Source: Phycisphaerales bacterium (GTDB lineage: Bacteria > Planctomycetota > Phycisphaerae > Phycisphaerales > SM1A02). Taken from it: 64,000 bases of DNA. The translations under genes were made by a program, and so were the position numbers. The DNA lies in contig SIAP01000004.1 in the NCBI GenBank assembly GCA_009691725.1, forward strand, positions 1-64,000, in the 5' to 3' direction. The notes beneath the pieces are model-generated. The model was not told the origin of the DNA. It saw only the letters and a list, made by a program, of their open reading frames with translations, and made no database searches. Shown piece after piece: positions 41,287-48,911 of this stretch (the first letter of the stretch is position 1; each line of letters starts with the position of its first letter).

Positions 41287-43319
41287 GTCGCCTGCGCCAA
41301 TGGCGCGAGCAACTGTCGACCTGGCAGGATCGCACGAAGAGCCGTTGGATATTGACTGCGTGTTTTTGTCTGATCGGCGTCGGGGCACTCGGTCCGTTGT
41401 GGTGGTCTTCCTACAACCATGCAACCCTTCGAGCGCGTATCGCAGTCATCCTCGGCGAAGCCAACATTGCAGAGCGCAATCCCATCGCAATGCAATTGGT
41501 CGACCGAGGAAGTGTGACTGTCGATGGCGTCGAGATCGGCAGCGCGCGAATTCAGTCCGTGGCAACCCAGATGTTCGATCGCGCCGGGAAGATTTCCGAG
41601 ATCGAGTACGCATCATCGTTCATTGCTGCCGCCGCAGCGCCGAGCTGGGCACCGGTGCATCTCTTGGAGCAACCGTTGGTGGTGGGGGGTGTGAGTCTTG
41701 GTCTGATCGGATTCAGTGTGCTGGCGATTTGGGTTGGCATGGGGATTCCATTTGTCTTGGTGTGTGTTGTGACCTGTGGAGTGATGGTGCCATTCTGGTT
41801 GGAATCACAGTTAGATTGGATGGCTGCGATTGGCGGAGTTGGCTTCCTCATATTCGCCTTCCTTCTCTTGACACGCCTTGCTCTGGTGTTGCTGACCCCG
41901 GCGTTTCAGATATTTGGACTCGCCCACACGGTCTTGCTCGAGGCACTGCGGCTTCGGATTTCGATCGCGTTCATTACAACGCTGCTCGTCGTGCTGCCAA
42001 TGATCCCGTTGTGGATTGATCGACGCGAACCCCTGCGCTACCAGGTCCAAACATTCATTTCGCGTGGAACGAGTCTGGTCTTTGTGGTCGCCGCGTGTCT
42101 GACGCTCTTTCTCGCCTGCGCCACCGTCGCTTTCGAGATCCGTGATCGACAGATCTGGAATGTGCTGACCAAGCCAGTGTCTCGCTTCCAGTATCTGGCG
42201 GGGAAACTGTTGGGACTCTCATTGCTCAATGGGATCGTGCTCCTCGTTGGAGGCTTCGCCGTCTTCGGGTATGTCGAACTGATGAGCATGCGTCCCGCTG
42301 CAGACTTCCAAGACGCCGCCGCAGTCCAGGATCAGGTGCTCGTCGCGCGCGAAGTCGCGCGCCCACAATACAAATCGATCGACCCTGCGCGTCTGCACGA
42401 GATCGTCCAGGAGACGATCGATCGCGATTCAGTCTTGCGAAAGGACATCGCTGATGGTGTTCGATCAGAGACCGACGTCGCGACTGAGATTCGCAGAACC
42501 AAGACCGCGGAATTCATGACTGCCCAGCGCACCATTGAGGCGGGTCAGATGAAGACATTTGTGTTTGAAGGATTGCAGGCAGCGCGACAGAATCCAGCTC
42601 AACCCACACTTCGATACGCCTTTCACATCGGACGAGATAGTTCCCACGACATCTTTCCTGTGTTGTTGTCGTTCGGTGACTACCAACCGCGTTTGGTGAA
42701 TTACGTGCCTGTGCAGCGCAATGTCCTGGCTTTCCCAGCGGATGCGATTGACGAGGATGGAACGCTCACGCTGCAGATTTTCAATGGCGGTGTCACCAAT
42801 GATGGTCAGACCTATCCCTCGGAGTGGTCGATGAACTTTGATGCCGATGGAATCGAAGTCCTCCACCGCGTCGGAGGATTCGAGACGAACTATCTCAAGG
42901 CAATGCTGATCGATTGGGCGCGGCTCATCTTTATCGCGGCGCTAGGAGTTTCGGCCGCCAGTGTGCTTTCGTTCCCCGTTGCCGTGTTGCTCTCCTGCAC
43001 CATTTTCATCGCTGGTGCAATGTCACCCTTCCTCGCCCTGGCGATGGAGCACTACTACATCGATCAAGAGGCTCCTGGATTGGTGCAGATCTTTCAGTAC
43101 ATCATCCGCGCTGTCGTCGGATTTGTCCGCATTGGTCTCGCACCATTTGCGCAGTCTGGAAGTGCCACGGACCTCGTCGACGGTCGAGCGATTTCGTGGT
43201 GGGAAGTGTTTGTCGCGATTGCGCAGGTTGGAATTCTCTGGAGTGTTGTGGTCTTCTCCCTCGGCCTCGCTTCGTTCAGTCGAAAAGAGATTGCGATCTA
43301 CAGCGGTGGGGATGGCTGA
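41283..43319 (+). CDS. Large ABC-2-type transporter permease
   Basis: A 678-residue membrane protein. A TM helix near residue 25 (ILTACFCLIGVGALGPLWW) is followed by a short extracytoplasmic part. A group of TM segments lies between about 140 and 340, including the coupling region EIRDRQIWNVLTKPVSRFQYLAGKLLGLSL. A soluble domain of about 250 residues follows (HEIVQETIDRDSVLRKDIADG, IFPVLLSFGDYQPRLVNYV), and final TM helices (ARLIFIAALGVSAASVLSF, WEVFVAIAQVGILWSVVV). The large soluble insertion is unusual for ABC-2 permeases and may contact an extracytoplasmic substrate or SPFH partner. Coupled to the ATPase by GTGA. Confidence 0.8.
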   Translation: MSRLRQWREQLSTWQDRTKSRWILTACFCLIGVGALGPLWWSSYNHATLRARIAVILGEANIAERNPIAMQLVDRGSVTVDGVEIGSARIQSVATQMFDRAGKISEIEYASSFIAAAAAPSWAPVHLLEQPLVVGGVSLGLIGFSVLAIWVGMGIPFVLVCVVTCGVMVPFWLESQLDWMAAIGGVGFLIFAFLLLTRLALVLLTPAFQIFGLAHTVLLEALRLRISIAFITTLLVVLPMIPLWIDRREPLRYQVQTFISRGTSLVFVVAACLTLFLACATVAFEIRDRQIWNVLTKPVSRFQYLAGKLLGLSLLNGIVLLVGGFAVFGYVELMSMRPAADFQDAAAVQDQVLVAREVARPQYKSIDPARLHEIVQETIDRDSVLRKDIADGVRSETDVATEIRRTKTAEFMTAQRTIEAGQMKTFVFEGLQAARQNPAQPTLRYAFHIGRDSSHDIFPVLLSFGDYQPRLVNYVPVQRNVLAFPADAIDEDGTLTLQIFNGGVTNDGQTYPSEWSMNFDADGIEVLHRVGGFETNYLKAMLIDWARLIFIAALGVSAASVLSFPVAVLLSCTIFIAGAMSPFLALAMEHYYIDQEAPGLVQIFQYIIRAVVGFVRIGLAPFAQSGSATDLVDGRAISWWEVFVAIAQVGILWSVVVFSLGLASFSRKEIAIYSGGDG

Positions 43320-43322
43320 ACC

Positions 43323-45278
43323 ATGCGTGATCGTGTGATTCAACTTCTGTCGGTCATCGTTGCGGTGATCGCACTTTCGGTCGGTGGAACATTGCTCCCC
43401 AAGATTCTTGAAGTCAGCGATCAGCACACACTTCGCTACACCGATGTGTCCATCGAAGGAGCCCCTCCCATCGTGGCGATCGGCACTGCGATCGGCGCAC
43501 TCCGCGGGATCATCGTGGACTACCTCTGGATCAAGACGAACCTGCAAAAAGAGCGCGGTCTCTTTTATGAGGCGATGGCAGATGCCTCGCTGATCGCAAA
43601 GCTGCAGCCACGCTTTGGCGAGGTGTGGGCTTTCCAGGGTCACAACATGGCATACAACATTTCTGTCATGACCGACACCGAACGCGAGCGGTGGGAGTGG
43701 GTCCGTGCTGGGCTTGATCTCGTTCGTGATGATGGACTTCGATACAACCCCAACGACCTAACTCTTCACAAGGAACTTGCATTCTGGCTCGCGCACAAGG
43801 TCGATGGAGTCTCCGATGACGCTCATTTGTATTACAAGCGCGAGTTCGCCAAGCAGTGGCAGTTCCTGCTGGGCGTTCCACCTGCGTCCTCCACAGACCG
43901 CCTCGCTTGGATCGCAGCGATCAAGGACTCCCCCGATTCGCTGGAGGAACTGGAATCGAAGAATCCTGCCGTGCGCACGATGATCGATCAGTTGCGAAGC
44001 AACCTCTCCGGATTCGACCAAAAATTCCAATTTCAACTCGATGAGGACTTCCTGACCAACCTCGGCCGCTGGCAATCGGTGCAGACGAGTCGGTACGCAA
44101 AGTTGCTCGGTCTCGAAGACACCTTTCGACGAAATGATCCCATTTACTCGGCCTTTGACGCCGCGTTCAAGACCCCCGAGTCCAAGATTGCCTTGGCAGA
44201 GTTCTTGCCGTTTCTGCGCAAGAGGGTGCTCATCGACGACTTCAACATGAATCCAGAGTTGATGTGGGAGTACACGCGTGACTTTGGTCCATTCGATTGG
44301 CGCCATCCGCAGTCGCACGCCTTCTACTGGGCTCGCAAGGGATCCACGAGCGCTGCAAAGCGGTACCAAAACGAAGACGACATTTACATCGTGCTCAACA
44401 ATGACCGCATCAACATTCAATCAATGCAGGCACTCTCTCGGACGGGCTTGATGCACTATGACCCGTTCAGCAATGACAATCCTGCGCGGCTCAATGATCC
44501 ACGGTGGATCAAGTCGATTGACACCTACTTCGGCGAGTTGTATCGAAAGCATTTCGGGACGCGCGGCGGCGGCGGTGATTCCTTCTGCGATTTTTATCAG
44601 AACTTCATGTCCCAGTCCGTGAGAGAACTCTATCGACTTGGCGATATCGAGGGGGCTCAAGCCATCCTGTCGAAGTTGGATCGCCTCTTTGGCCGCGGAG
44701 GATTGATTCCCAACAACAAGTACGAGGCTCCGCTGGAGACCTTTGTTCAGAATGTCACGTTTGGTGAGTACGAAGGTTCGCCGGATGTTGCGCGCAGCGA
44801 TGTGTACGCAACCCTCGCCAACGGATTTCGAGAAGGGCTCCTCTTCGACAGACCAGATGTTCTGAAAAGGGCCATCACATTTGCTCGCCAGTTGATTGAG
44901 TATTTTCAGGGGTCGCAGTATGCGGACTTTGTCAACAAGTTTGGTGAACGGCGCATGGCCGATCTCATTGGCAATCTCCGCACGAGCGTGCAGGATGTCT
45001 TCGCAAGCGTGTTGATGGATCCATCGCAACCGCTGGTGGATCGACTGACGATTTACAACCGCGCCGGCGAGGCGGAACGGCGGATGGTCTATGACCTCGT
45101 GAAAGCTCCGCTGGAGGGGGAGTTTGCAGCAGATCCGCTGGCAAAGCTCGCTCCCTTCGCGCAGTTGTTGCCGGAGCCACCAGACATGGAAGCATTTCGG
45201 CAGGCGCGCGCTGCAGAAGCGGCACAACGCGCAGCGGAACTCGAAGCCTCAAAGCGATCAATTGGGGAGTCCAAGTGA
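43323..45278 (+). CDS. Membrane-anchored protein of unknown family, last gene of SPFH/ABC cluster
   Basis: A 651-residue protein with one N-terminal TM helix (LLSVIVAVIALSVGGTLL) and a large hydrophilic, mainly helical body. Distinctive sequences are GALRGIIVDYLWIKTNLQKERGLFYEAM, PRFGEVWAFQGHNMAYNISV, NDLTLHKELAFWLAHKVDG and RNDPIYSAFDAAFKTPESK. The first part has TPR-like features. The WAFQGHNMAYNISVM style recalls TPR/IMP-like proteins of planctomycetes but I cannot name the family. It starts three bases after the permease stop and ends in a GTGA overlap with the FAH gene, so it belongs to the same transcript. Likely works with the transporter. Confidence 0.7.
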   Translation: MRDRVIQLLSVIVAVIALSVGGTLLPKILEVSDQHTLRYTDVSIEGAPPIVAIGTAIGALRGIIVDYLWIKTNLQKERGLFYEAMADASLIAKLQPRFGEVWAFQGHNMAYNISVMTDTERERWEWVRAGLDLVRDDGLRYNPNDLTLHKELAFWLAHKVDGVSDDAHLYYKREFAKQWQFLLGVPPASSTDRLAWIAAIKDSPDSLEELESKNPAVRTMIDQLRSNLSGFDQKFQFQLDEDFLTNLGRWQSVQTSRYAKLLGLEDTFRRNDPIYSAFDAAFKTPESKIALAEFLPFLRKRVLIDDFNMNPELMWEYTRDFGPFDWRHPQSHAFYWARKGSTSAAKRYQNEDDIYIVLNNDRINIQSMQALSRTGLMHYDPFSNDNPARLNDPRWIKSIDTYFGELYRKHFGTRGGGGDSFCDFYQNFMSQSVRELYRLGDIEGAQAILSKLDRLFGRGGLIPNNKYEAPLETFVQNVTFGEYEGSPDVARSDVYATLANGFREGLLFDRPDVLKRAITFARQLIEYFQGSQYADFVNKFGERRMADLIGNLRTSVQDVFASVLMDPSQPLVDRLTIYNRAGEAERRMVYDLVKAPLEGEFAADPLAKLAPFAQLLPEPPDMEAFRQARAAEAAQRAAELEASKRSIGESK

Positions 45279-45943
45279 TGCCGCACATCCGTCCACCGGC
45301 GATCATCGGAATCGGTCGAAACTACAGCGATCACGCAAGAGAAATGGGTGGATCACCACCGAGCCATCCAGTGATCTTCTTCAAGAATCCTGGGTCGCTG
45401 CTCTGCACAGGTGACGCCATTGTGATCCCGTCGATCTGCCGCGAAGGCGGGGCGCAAGTGGACTTCGAGGGAGAACTCGCCGTCATTCTCGCAGGCGACT
45501 GCCGCAATGTTCGCGAAGCGGACGCACTCAGCATGGTTGCTGGCTACGCCGTCGCCAATGATGTGAGTGCGAGGTGGTGGCAGAATCATGGGGCAGGTGG
45601 GCAGTTCTGCCGAGGCAAGAGCTTTGACACATTTTGTCCCATGAGCGAGATGACACCAGCGTCCGCGGTGATCGACCCACAGAATCTCCGCTTGCAAACG
45701 CGCGTTAATGGTGAACTCATGCAGGATGCATCGACCGCCCACATGATCTTCTCGATTGCGCACCTGATTGGCGATCTCTCGCGTGGGATGACGCTGCTCA
45801 AGGGGACGATCATTCTCACGGGAACTCCTGGAGGCGTGGGGCATGCGCGCACTCCGCCGCGATACCTCCGGTCTGGGGACCGTGTCGAGATTGCCATCGA
45901 GGGGGTCGGCACTCTGTGCAACTCTGTCACGGAAGAGCAGTGA
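45275..45943 (+). CDS. Fumarylacetoacetate hydrolase family protein
   Basis: A 222-residue enzyme of the FAH fold. IGIGRNYSDHAREMGG, PVIFFKNPGSLLCTGDAI, VDFEGELAVILAG (metal-binding Glu pair), VAGYAVANDVSARWWQ, GKSFDTFCP and ILTGTPGGVGHARTPPRYLRSGDRVEI are family hallmarks. Members act as acylpyruvate, oxaloacetate-decarboxylase-type or 5-oxopent-3-ene-tricarboxylate enzymes; specificity is not readable here. GTG at 45275 overlaps the previous stop as GTGA; ATG at 45278 is the alternative. Downstream it is coupled to yidD by another GTGA. Confidence 0.92.
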   Translation: MMPHIRPPAIIGIGRNYSDHAREMGGSPPSHPVIFFKNPGSLLCTGDAIVIPSICREGGAQVDFEGELAVILAGDCRNVREADALSMVAGYAVANDVSARWWQNHGAGGQFCRGKSFDTFCPMSEMTPASAVIDPQNLRLQTRVNGELMQDASTAHMIFSIAHLIGDLSRGMTLLKGTIILTGTPGGVGHARTPPRYLRSGDRVEIAIEGVGTLCNSVTEEQ

Positions 45944-46191
45944 CTGCGCCAAACGAACCGCGCGATGGGTGTCACTCGTTGACAGCTCGGTTCTGCATTT
46001 GGCTCATTCGTCTTTACCAACTTCTGCTCTCGCCACTACTCGGTGGGCGTTGCCGATTCACTCCGACATGTTCGGTGTATGGAGTCGATGCGTTCACTCG
46101 TCACGGCACGGTGCGAGGGATGTGGCTGACCATCCAGAGACTCGCACGGTGCCATCCATGGGGAGGCAACGGAGACGATCCCGTTCCATGA
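45940..46191 (+). CDS. yidD: Membrane protein insertion efficiency factor YidD
   Basis: An 83-residue YidD. LIRLYQLLLSPLLGGRCRFTPTCSVYGVDAFTRHG contains the invariant two-Cys core (CRFxPTCSxYA), and RLARCHPWGGNGDDPVP is the conserved tail with the third Cys and DPVP. It is a peripheral membrane protein that aids YidC-dependent insertion. The GTG at 45940 overlaps the FAH stop as GTGA. It is normally between rnpA and yidC on one strand; here rnpA is convergent, ending 13 bases away, and rpmH and yidC are absent. Confidence 0.93.
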   Translation: MTAPNEPRDGCHSLTARFCIWLIRLYQLLLSPLLGGRCRFTPTCSVYGVDAFTRHGTVRGMWLTIQRLARCHPWGGNGDDPVP

Positions 46192-46204
46192 TTCGTCTGT
46201 GATG

Positions 46205-46573
46205 TCACGTGGTGGACTGTGCGGCGAGGCGAGTCACTTCCACGCGGATCACACTCGTGTAGTCCGCAAGCGGTCTCGGCGGATGGCTTCGCGCAGCGAC
46301 GACCACATCGAATCCCGACGGCAACTCGCTGCGGACCAATCGAAAGGCCTCTCGGATCATTCGCTTGACACGCACGCGCCTGACCGCGATGCCGACTCGG
46401 CTCCCGATCGACAGGCCGAGGCGCGTTCGAGCGAGTGTGTTTGGCGCGATGTGGATCACAATCCATCCGAGATCACTCCGCAGGCGATTCGCAAAGACCC
46501 GCTGGAATTGAGCGGCTCCAGCGAGTCGAAACGACGCTCCCGCTCGAAGTGGTCGTGCGCGCGACGCACTCAT
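46205..46573 (-). CDS. rnpA: Ribonuclease P protein component
   Basis: A 122-residue RnpA that supports the RNA subunit in 5' tRNA maturation. Although the N-terminal half is diverged, RLGLSIGSRVGIAVRRVRVKRMIREAFRL keeps the RNR-type basic motif (normally GNAVxRNRxKRxxRE; here VRRVRVKRMIRE) and SGFDVVVAARS follows as usual. The basic signature is altered: the Asn-Arg of RNR is replaced by Arg-Val. It overlaps the stop of its upstream neighbour, the ClC gene, as ATGA, an unusual partner because rpmH normally precedes rnpA. Confidence 0.88.
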   Translation of the reverse strand: MSASRARPLRAGASFRLAGAAQFQRVFANRLRSDLGWIVIHIAPNTLARTRLGLSIGSRVGIAVRRVRVKRMIREAFRLVRSELPSGFDVVVAARSHPPRPLADYTSVIRVEVTRLAAQSTT

Positions 46574-48375
46574 CGTGTCGCCGCCTGCCGGTTGTAGATC
46601 GTCATGATCTGACTGCGGCTCAACAGTCCAATGGGATGGCGTGTCAGCGGGTCAACGACCGGAAGTGTCTGGGTCTCGTGACGGCTGAATCGTTCGAGCG
46701 CCGTGTCCAGTGTGTCATTGGATTCCAGTGGCGCAAAGTCCGTCCGCTCCAACTCCGCAACTGTCAACAGTCGGAGTGCCTCACGGTAAATCAACGCGGA
46801 ACGAACATCGCTCCCGCAGACAAACGCTCGGTATCGACCAACGGCGTCGACCACCGTGAAGTCGTGTGCTGCGGTCCGCTCTCCGAGATCCACAAGATCT
46901 TCAGCGCACATTTCCGCTTGGATTGAGTGCGCTGGAAGCAGAGGAACATCCCGAATCAATGTGTTTCGGAGTACGGCGTGATCGCCAATCGTCGTGAGGC
47001 GAATGTTGAGTGCGGAGAGTTCAGCGGAGTAGATGCTCTCTCTCCAAACCAAGCGTGCCGCGACGGTGGCAACCACGGCAGCGAGCAACAGTGGCATGAG
47101 AATCGCATAGGAGTGTGTGAACTCGTAGACCAGAAACGCTCCCGCAAGTGGAGCATGCGCGCCAGCTGCAACAAATGATCCCATTCCAACGATCACGGCG
47201 TGCAGCGGGGAAATGTCTGGAATCCACTCAATCGCATGAGTGACTGCGCTCAATGTCGCGCCCAGAGTCGCGCCAATGACGAGCCCAGGCGCGAACAGCC
47301 CGCCCGCTCCGCCCGAACCAAGTGTGAGTGCGGTCGCGAGTGCCTTCATCATTGCCAGGATGGCGAGCGAACCCATCAGCATCAACGCGCCTTGCTCGGT
47401 TGCAGATGGTTGATGGATGAGGCGTTCGATCAATCCGTAGCCACTCCCATAGAAGGGCGGGAGCGCGTTGGTGCCATCGGCACTCGCCCACTGCCAGATG
47501 AACCCGCAGACGACAAGCAGTGCCGCACCGATCAACGGTTTCACAATCCGTGGCGCGTGCATCGACTGAAAAAACTGGTGCGCAGACTTCATCAAGAATG
47601 CGAATCCAGCCGCTGCAATACCGATGATGACGCCGAGCAGTGCGTACTGCGGTGCGTGGATCAGTGACAGCGGCGTCTGGTCGAATTGGGCAGCGGAAAT
47701 CCCAAAGATTGGCGTCTGCGATTGCAATATCGTCTGCGCAGTTGCGGTTGCAGCCACGGCTGCGACGATGATTGGCGTGAGCGTGCGTGCCGTGAAATCC
47801 CGCAAGATGACTTCCAATACAAAGAACGCCCCAGCCAGCGGTGCGTTGAACACCGCTGCCAGTCCAGCGGCAGCGCCGCACCCCAACAGCGTCGTTCGTC
47901 GTCCTGCATCGAGTCGCAACCATCCTGCGAAGTGCGAGCCGACGGTCGCACCAATTGCCACGATCGGTCCCTCTGGTCCTGCGGATCCACCCGAAGCAAT
48001 CGTTGCGGTTGAACCCATCCACTGCCGAGGGGCGACGCTCAAGGGAAGGATTGACTTCTCTCGGTGCACAGCCAGCATGATGCGTGATACGCCATGACCA
48101 CGAAATGAACTAGGGAATGCTTCAAAGACCGCAATGGTCGCCAGTGCACCTGCGATCGGCAGGCAGATTCCAATCCAGTGCTGCATCTCACCAAGGGCGG
48201 AGAACTCGGCTACTTGCTTGGTGATCCAGTCCACCAATCCAATGAAGCCCAGCGCAAGACTCCCCATCAGGACTCCACATACTGCGGCAAGAACCAGCAC
48301 ATGCCAGTCTTGACTCAACCTGAGTCGCTTCCCAATTCGGCGCAGCGCAGGTCGGGTTGGTGGATGGAAATTCAT
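46570..48375 (-). CDS. ClC-family chloride channel/transporter with CBS domains
   Basis: A 601-residue ClC protein with the N-terminal channel core (about 440 residues, ten or more hydrophobic helices) and a C-terminal pair of CBS domains (residues about 460-600) ending DPLTRHPIGLLSRSQIMTIY. The Cl-selectivity blocks are GGSAGPEGPI (with the gating-Glu position), GCGAAAGLAAVFNAPLAGAFF and GGAGGLFAPGLVIGATLG. Whether it is a channel or a Cl-/H+ antiporter cannot be decided by eye. It is transcribed towards rnpA with ATGA overlap. Confidence 0.93.
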   Translation of the reverse strand: MNFHPPTRPALRRIGKRLRLSQDWHVLVLAAVCGVLMGSLALGFIGLVDWITKQVAEFSALGEMQHWIGICLPIAGALATIAVFEAFPSSFRGHGVSRIMLAVHREKSILPLSVAPRQWMGSTATIASGGSAGPEGPIVAIGATVGSHFAGWLRLDAGRRTTLLGCGAAAGLAAVFNAPLAGAFFVLEVILRDFTARTLTPIIVAAVAATATAQTILQSQTPIFGISAAQFDQTPLSLIHAPQYALLGVIIGIAAAGFAFLMKSAHQFFQSMHAPRIVKPLIGAALLVVCGFIWQWASADGTNALPPFYGSGYGLIERLIHQPSATEQGALMLMGSLAILAMMKALATALTLGSGGAGGLFAPGLVIGATLGATLSAVTHAIEWIPDISPLHAVIVGMGSFVAAGAHAPLAGAFLVYEFTHSYAILMPLLLAAVVATVAARLVWRESIYSAELSALNIRLTTIGDHAVLRNTLIRDVPLLPAHSIQAEMCAEDLVDLGERTAAHDFTVVDAVGRYRAFVCGSDVRSALIYREALRLLTVAELERTDFAPLESNDTLDTALERFSRHETQTLPVVDPLTRHPIGLLSRSQIMTIYNRQAATR

Positions 48376-48386
48376 TGAACAATGCC

Positions 48387-48415
48387 TTGCTGGAAACGCC
48401 TCTGCGCCCTATAGT
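48387..48415 (+). promoter_or_regulatory. Sigma-70-type promoter of rpoZ
   Basis: TTGCTG (48387-48392), 17-base spacer, TATAGT (48410-48415), about 30 bases before the rpoZ ATG at 48445. AGGGAG (48430-48435) is a good Shine-Dalgarno between them. Confidence 0.7.
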
Positions 48416-48444
48416 AATGGGCTACCCACAGGGAGCCCCACACG

Positions 48445-48669
48445 ATGAATGAAGCACTCAAGAGCGATGACATTGTTGCAAAGGTCGGCGGTCGATTTAA
48501 GTTGACTGCCCTGATTCAACGGCGCGTGGTTGAGTTGCTCAACGGCGCACGCCCGCTCGTCGAGCGCGATGGTCGCAGTGACTTCGAAGTTGTGATCGAA
48601 GAGATCGCCACGGACAAGATCACCATTGATCGATCCGTCGTTTCGAGTTCCAAGTCAGCCTCCAAATAA
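48445..48669 (+). CDS. rpoZ: DNA-directed RNA polymerase omega subunit
   Basis: A 74-residue omega subunit, which chaperones beta-prime and, in many bacteria, takes part in ppGpp binding. VGGRFKLTALIQRRVVELLNGA matches the conserved N-terminal core of omega (VxNRFxLxxxAxxRARQL), and FEVVIEEIATDKI is the following helix. A Ser-rich tail ends the protein. It stands alone, with its own promoter and no gmk or spoT neighbour. Confidence 0.85.
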   Translation: MNEALKSDDIVAKVGGRFKLTALIQRRVVELLNGARPLVERDGRSDFEVVIEEIATDKITIDRSVVSSSKSASK

Positions 48670-48670
48670 A

Positions 48671-48698
48671 CCGGTCTGGACATACCGGTCTGGGCATA
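48671..48698. repeat. Two tandem 14-base direct repeats after rpoZ
   Basis: CCGGTCTGGACATA and CCGGTCTGGGCATA stand head to tail (13 of 14 identical) directly after the rpoZ stop. They are not a coding repeat of a gene I recognise and may be a protein-binding or processing site. Confidence 0.6.
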
Positions 48699-48911
48699 CA
48701 GTCTTTGGTATCGCCTGCGTGGGGGTAGACGGTGGCATCCCCAGAGGGCTCCTGTTGGGACGACGAACCGGCTCCGACTCCTCCAATGTGGAGTGAAAGC
48801 ATCACTAAATCGCCTGATTCAGACCTTTTTCGAGAGTCTTCATTTGCCTTGATGTGCAGGCGTGGTACTTTCGTGGAGTCTCGCACCCTTTTCTCCAACA
48901 AAAGGAAATCA

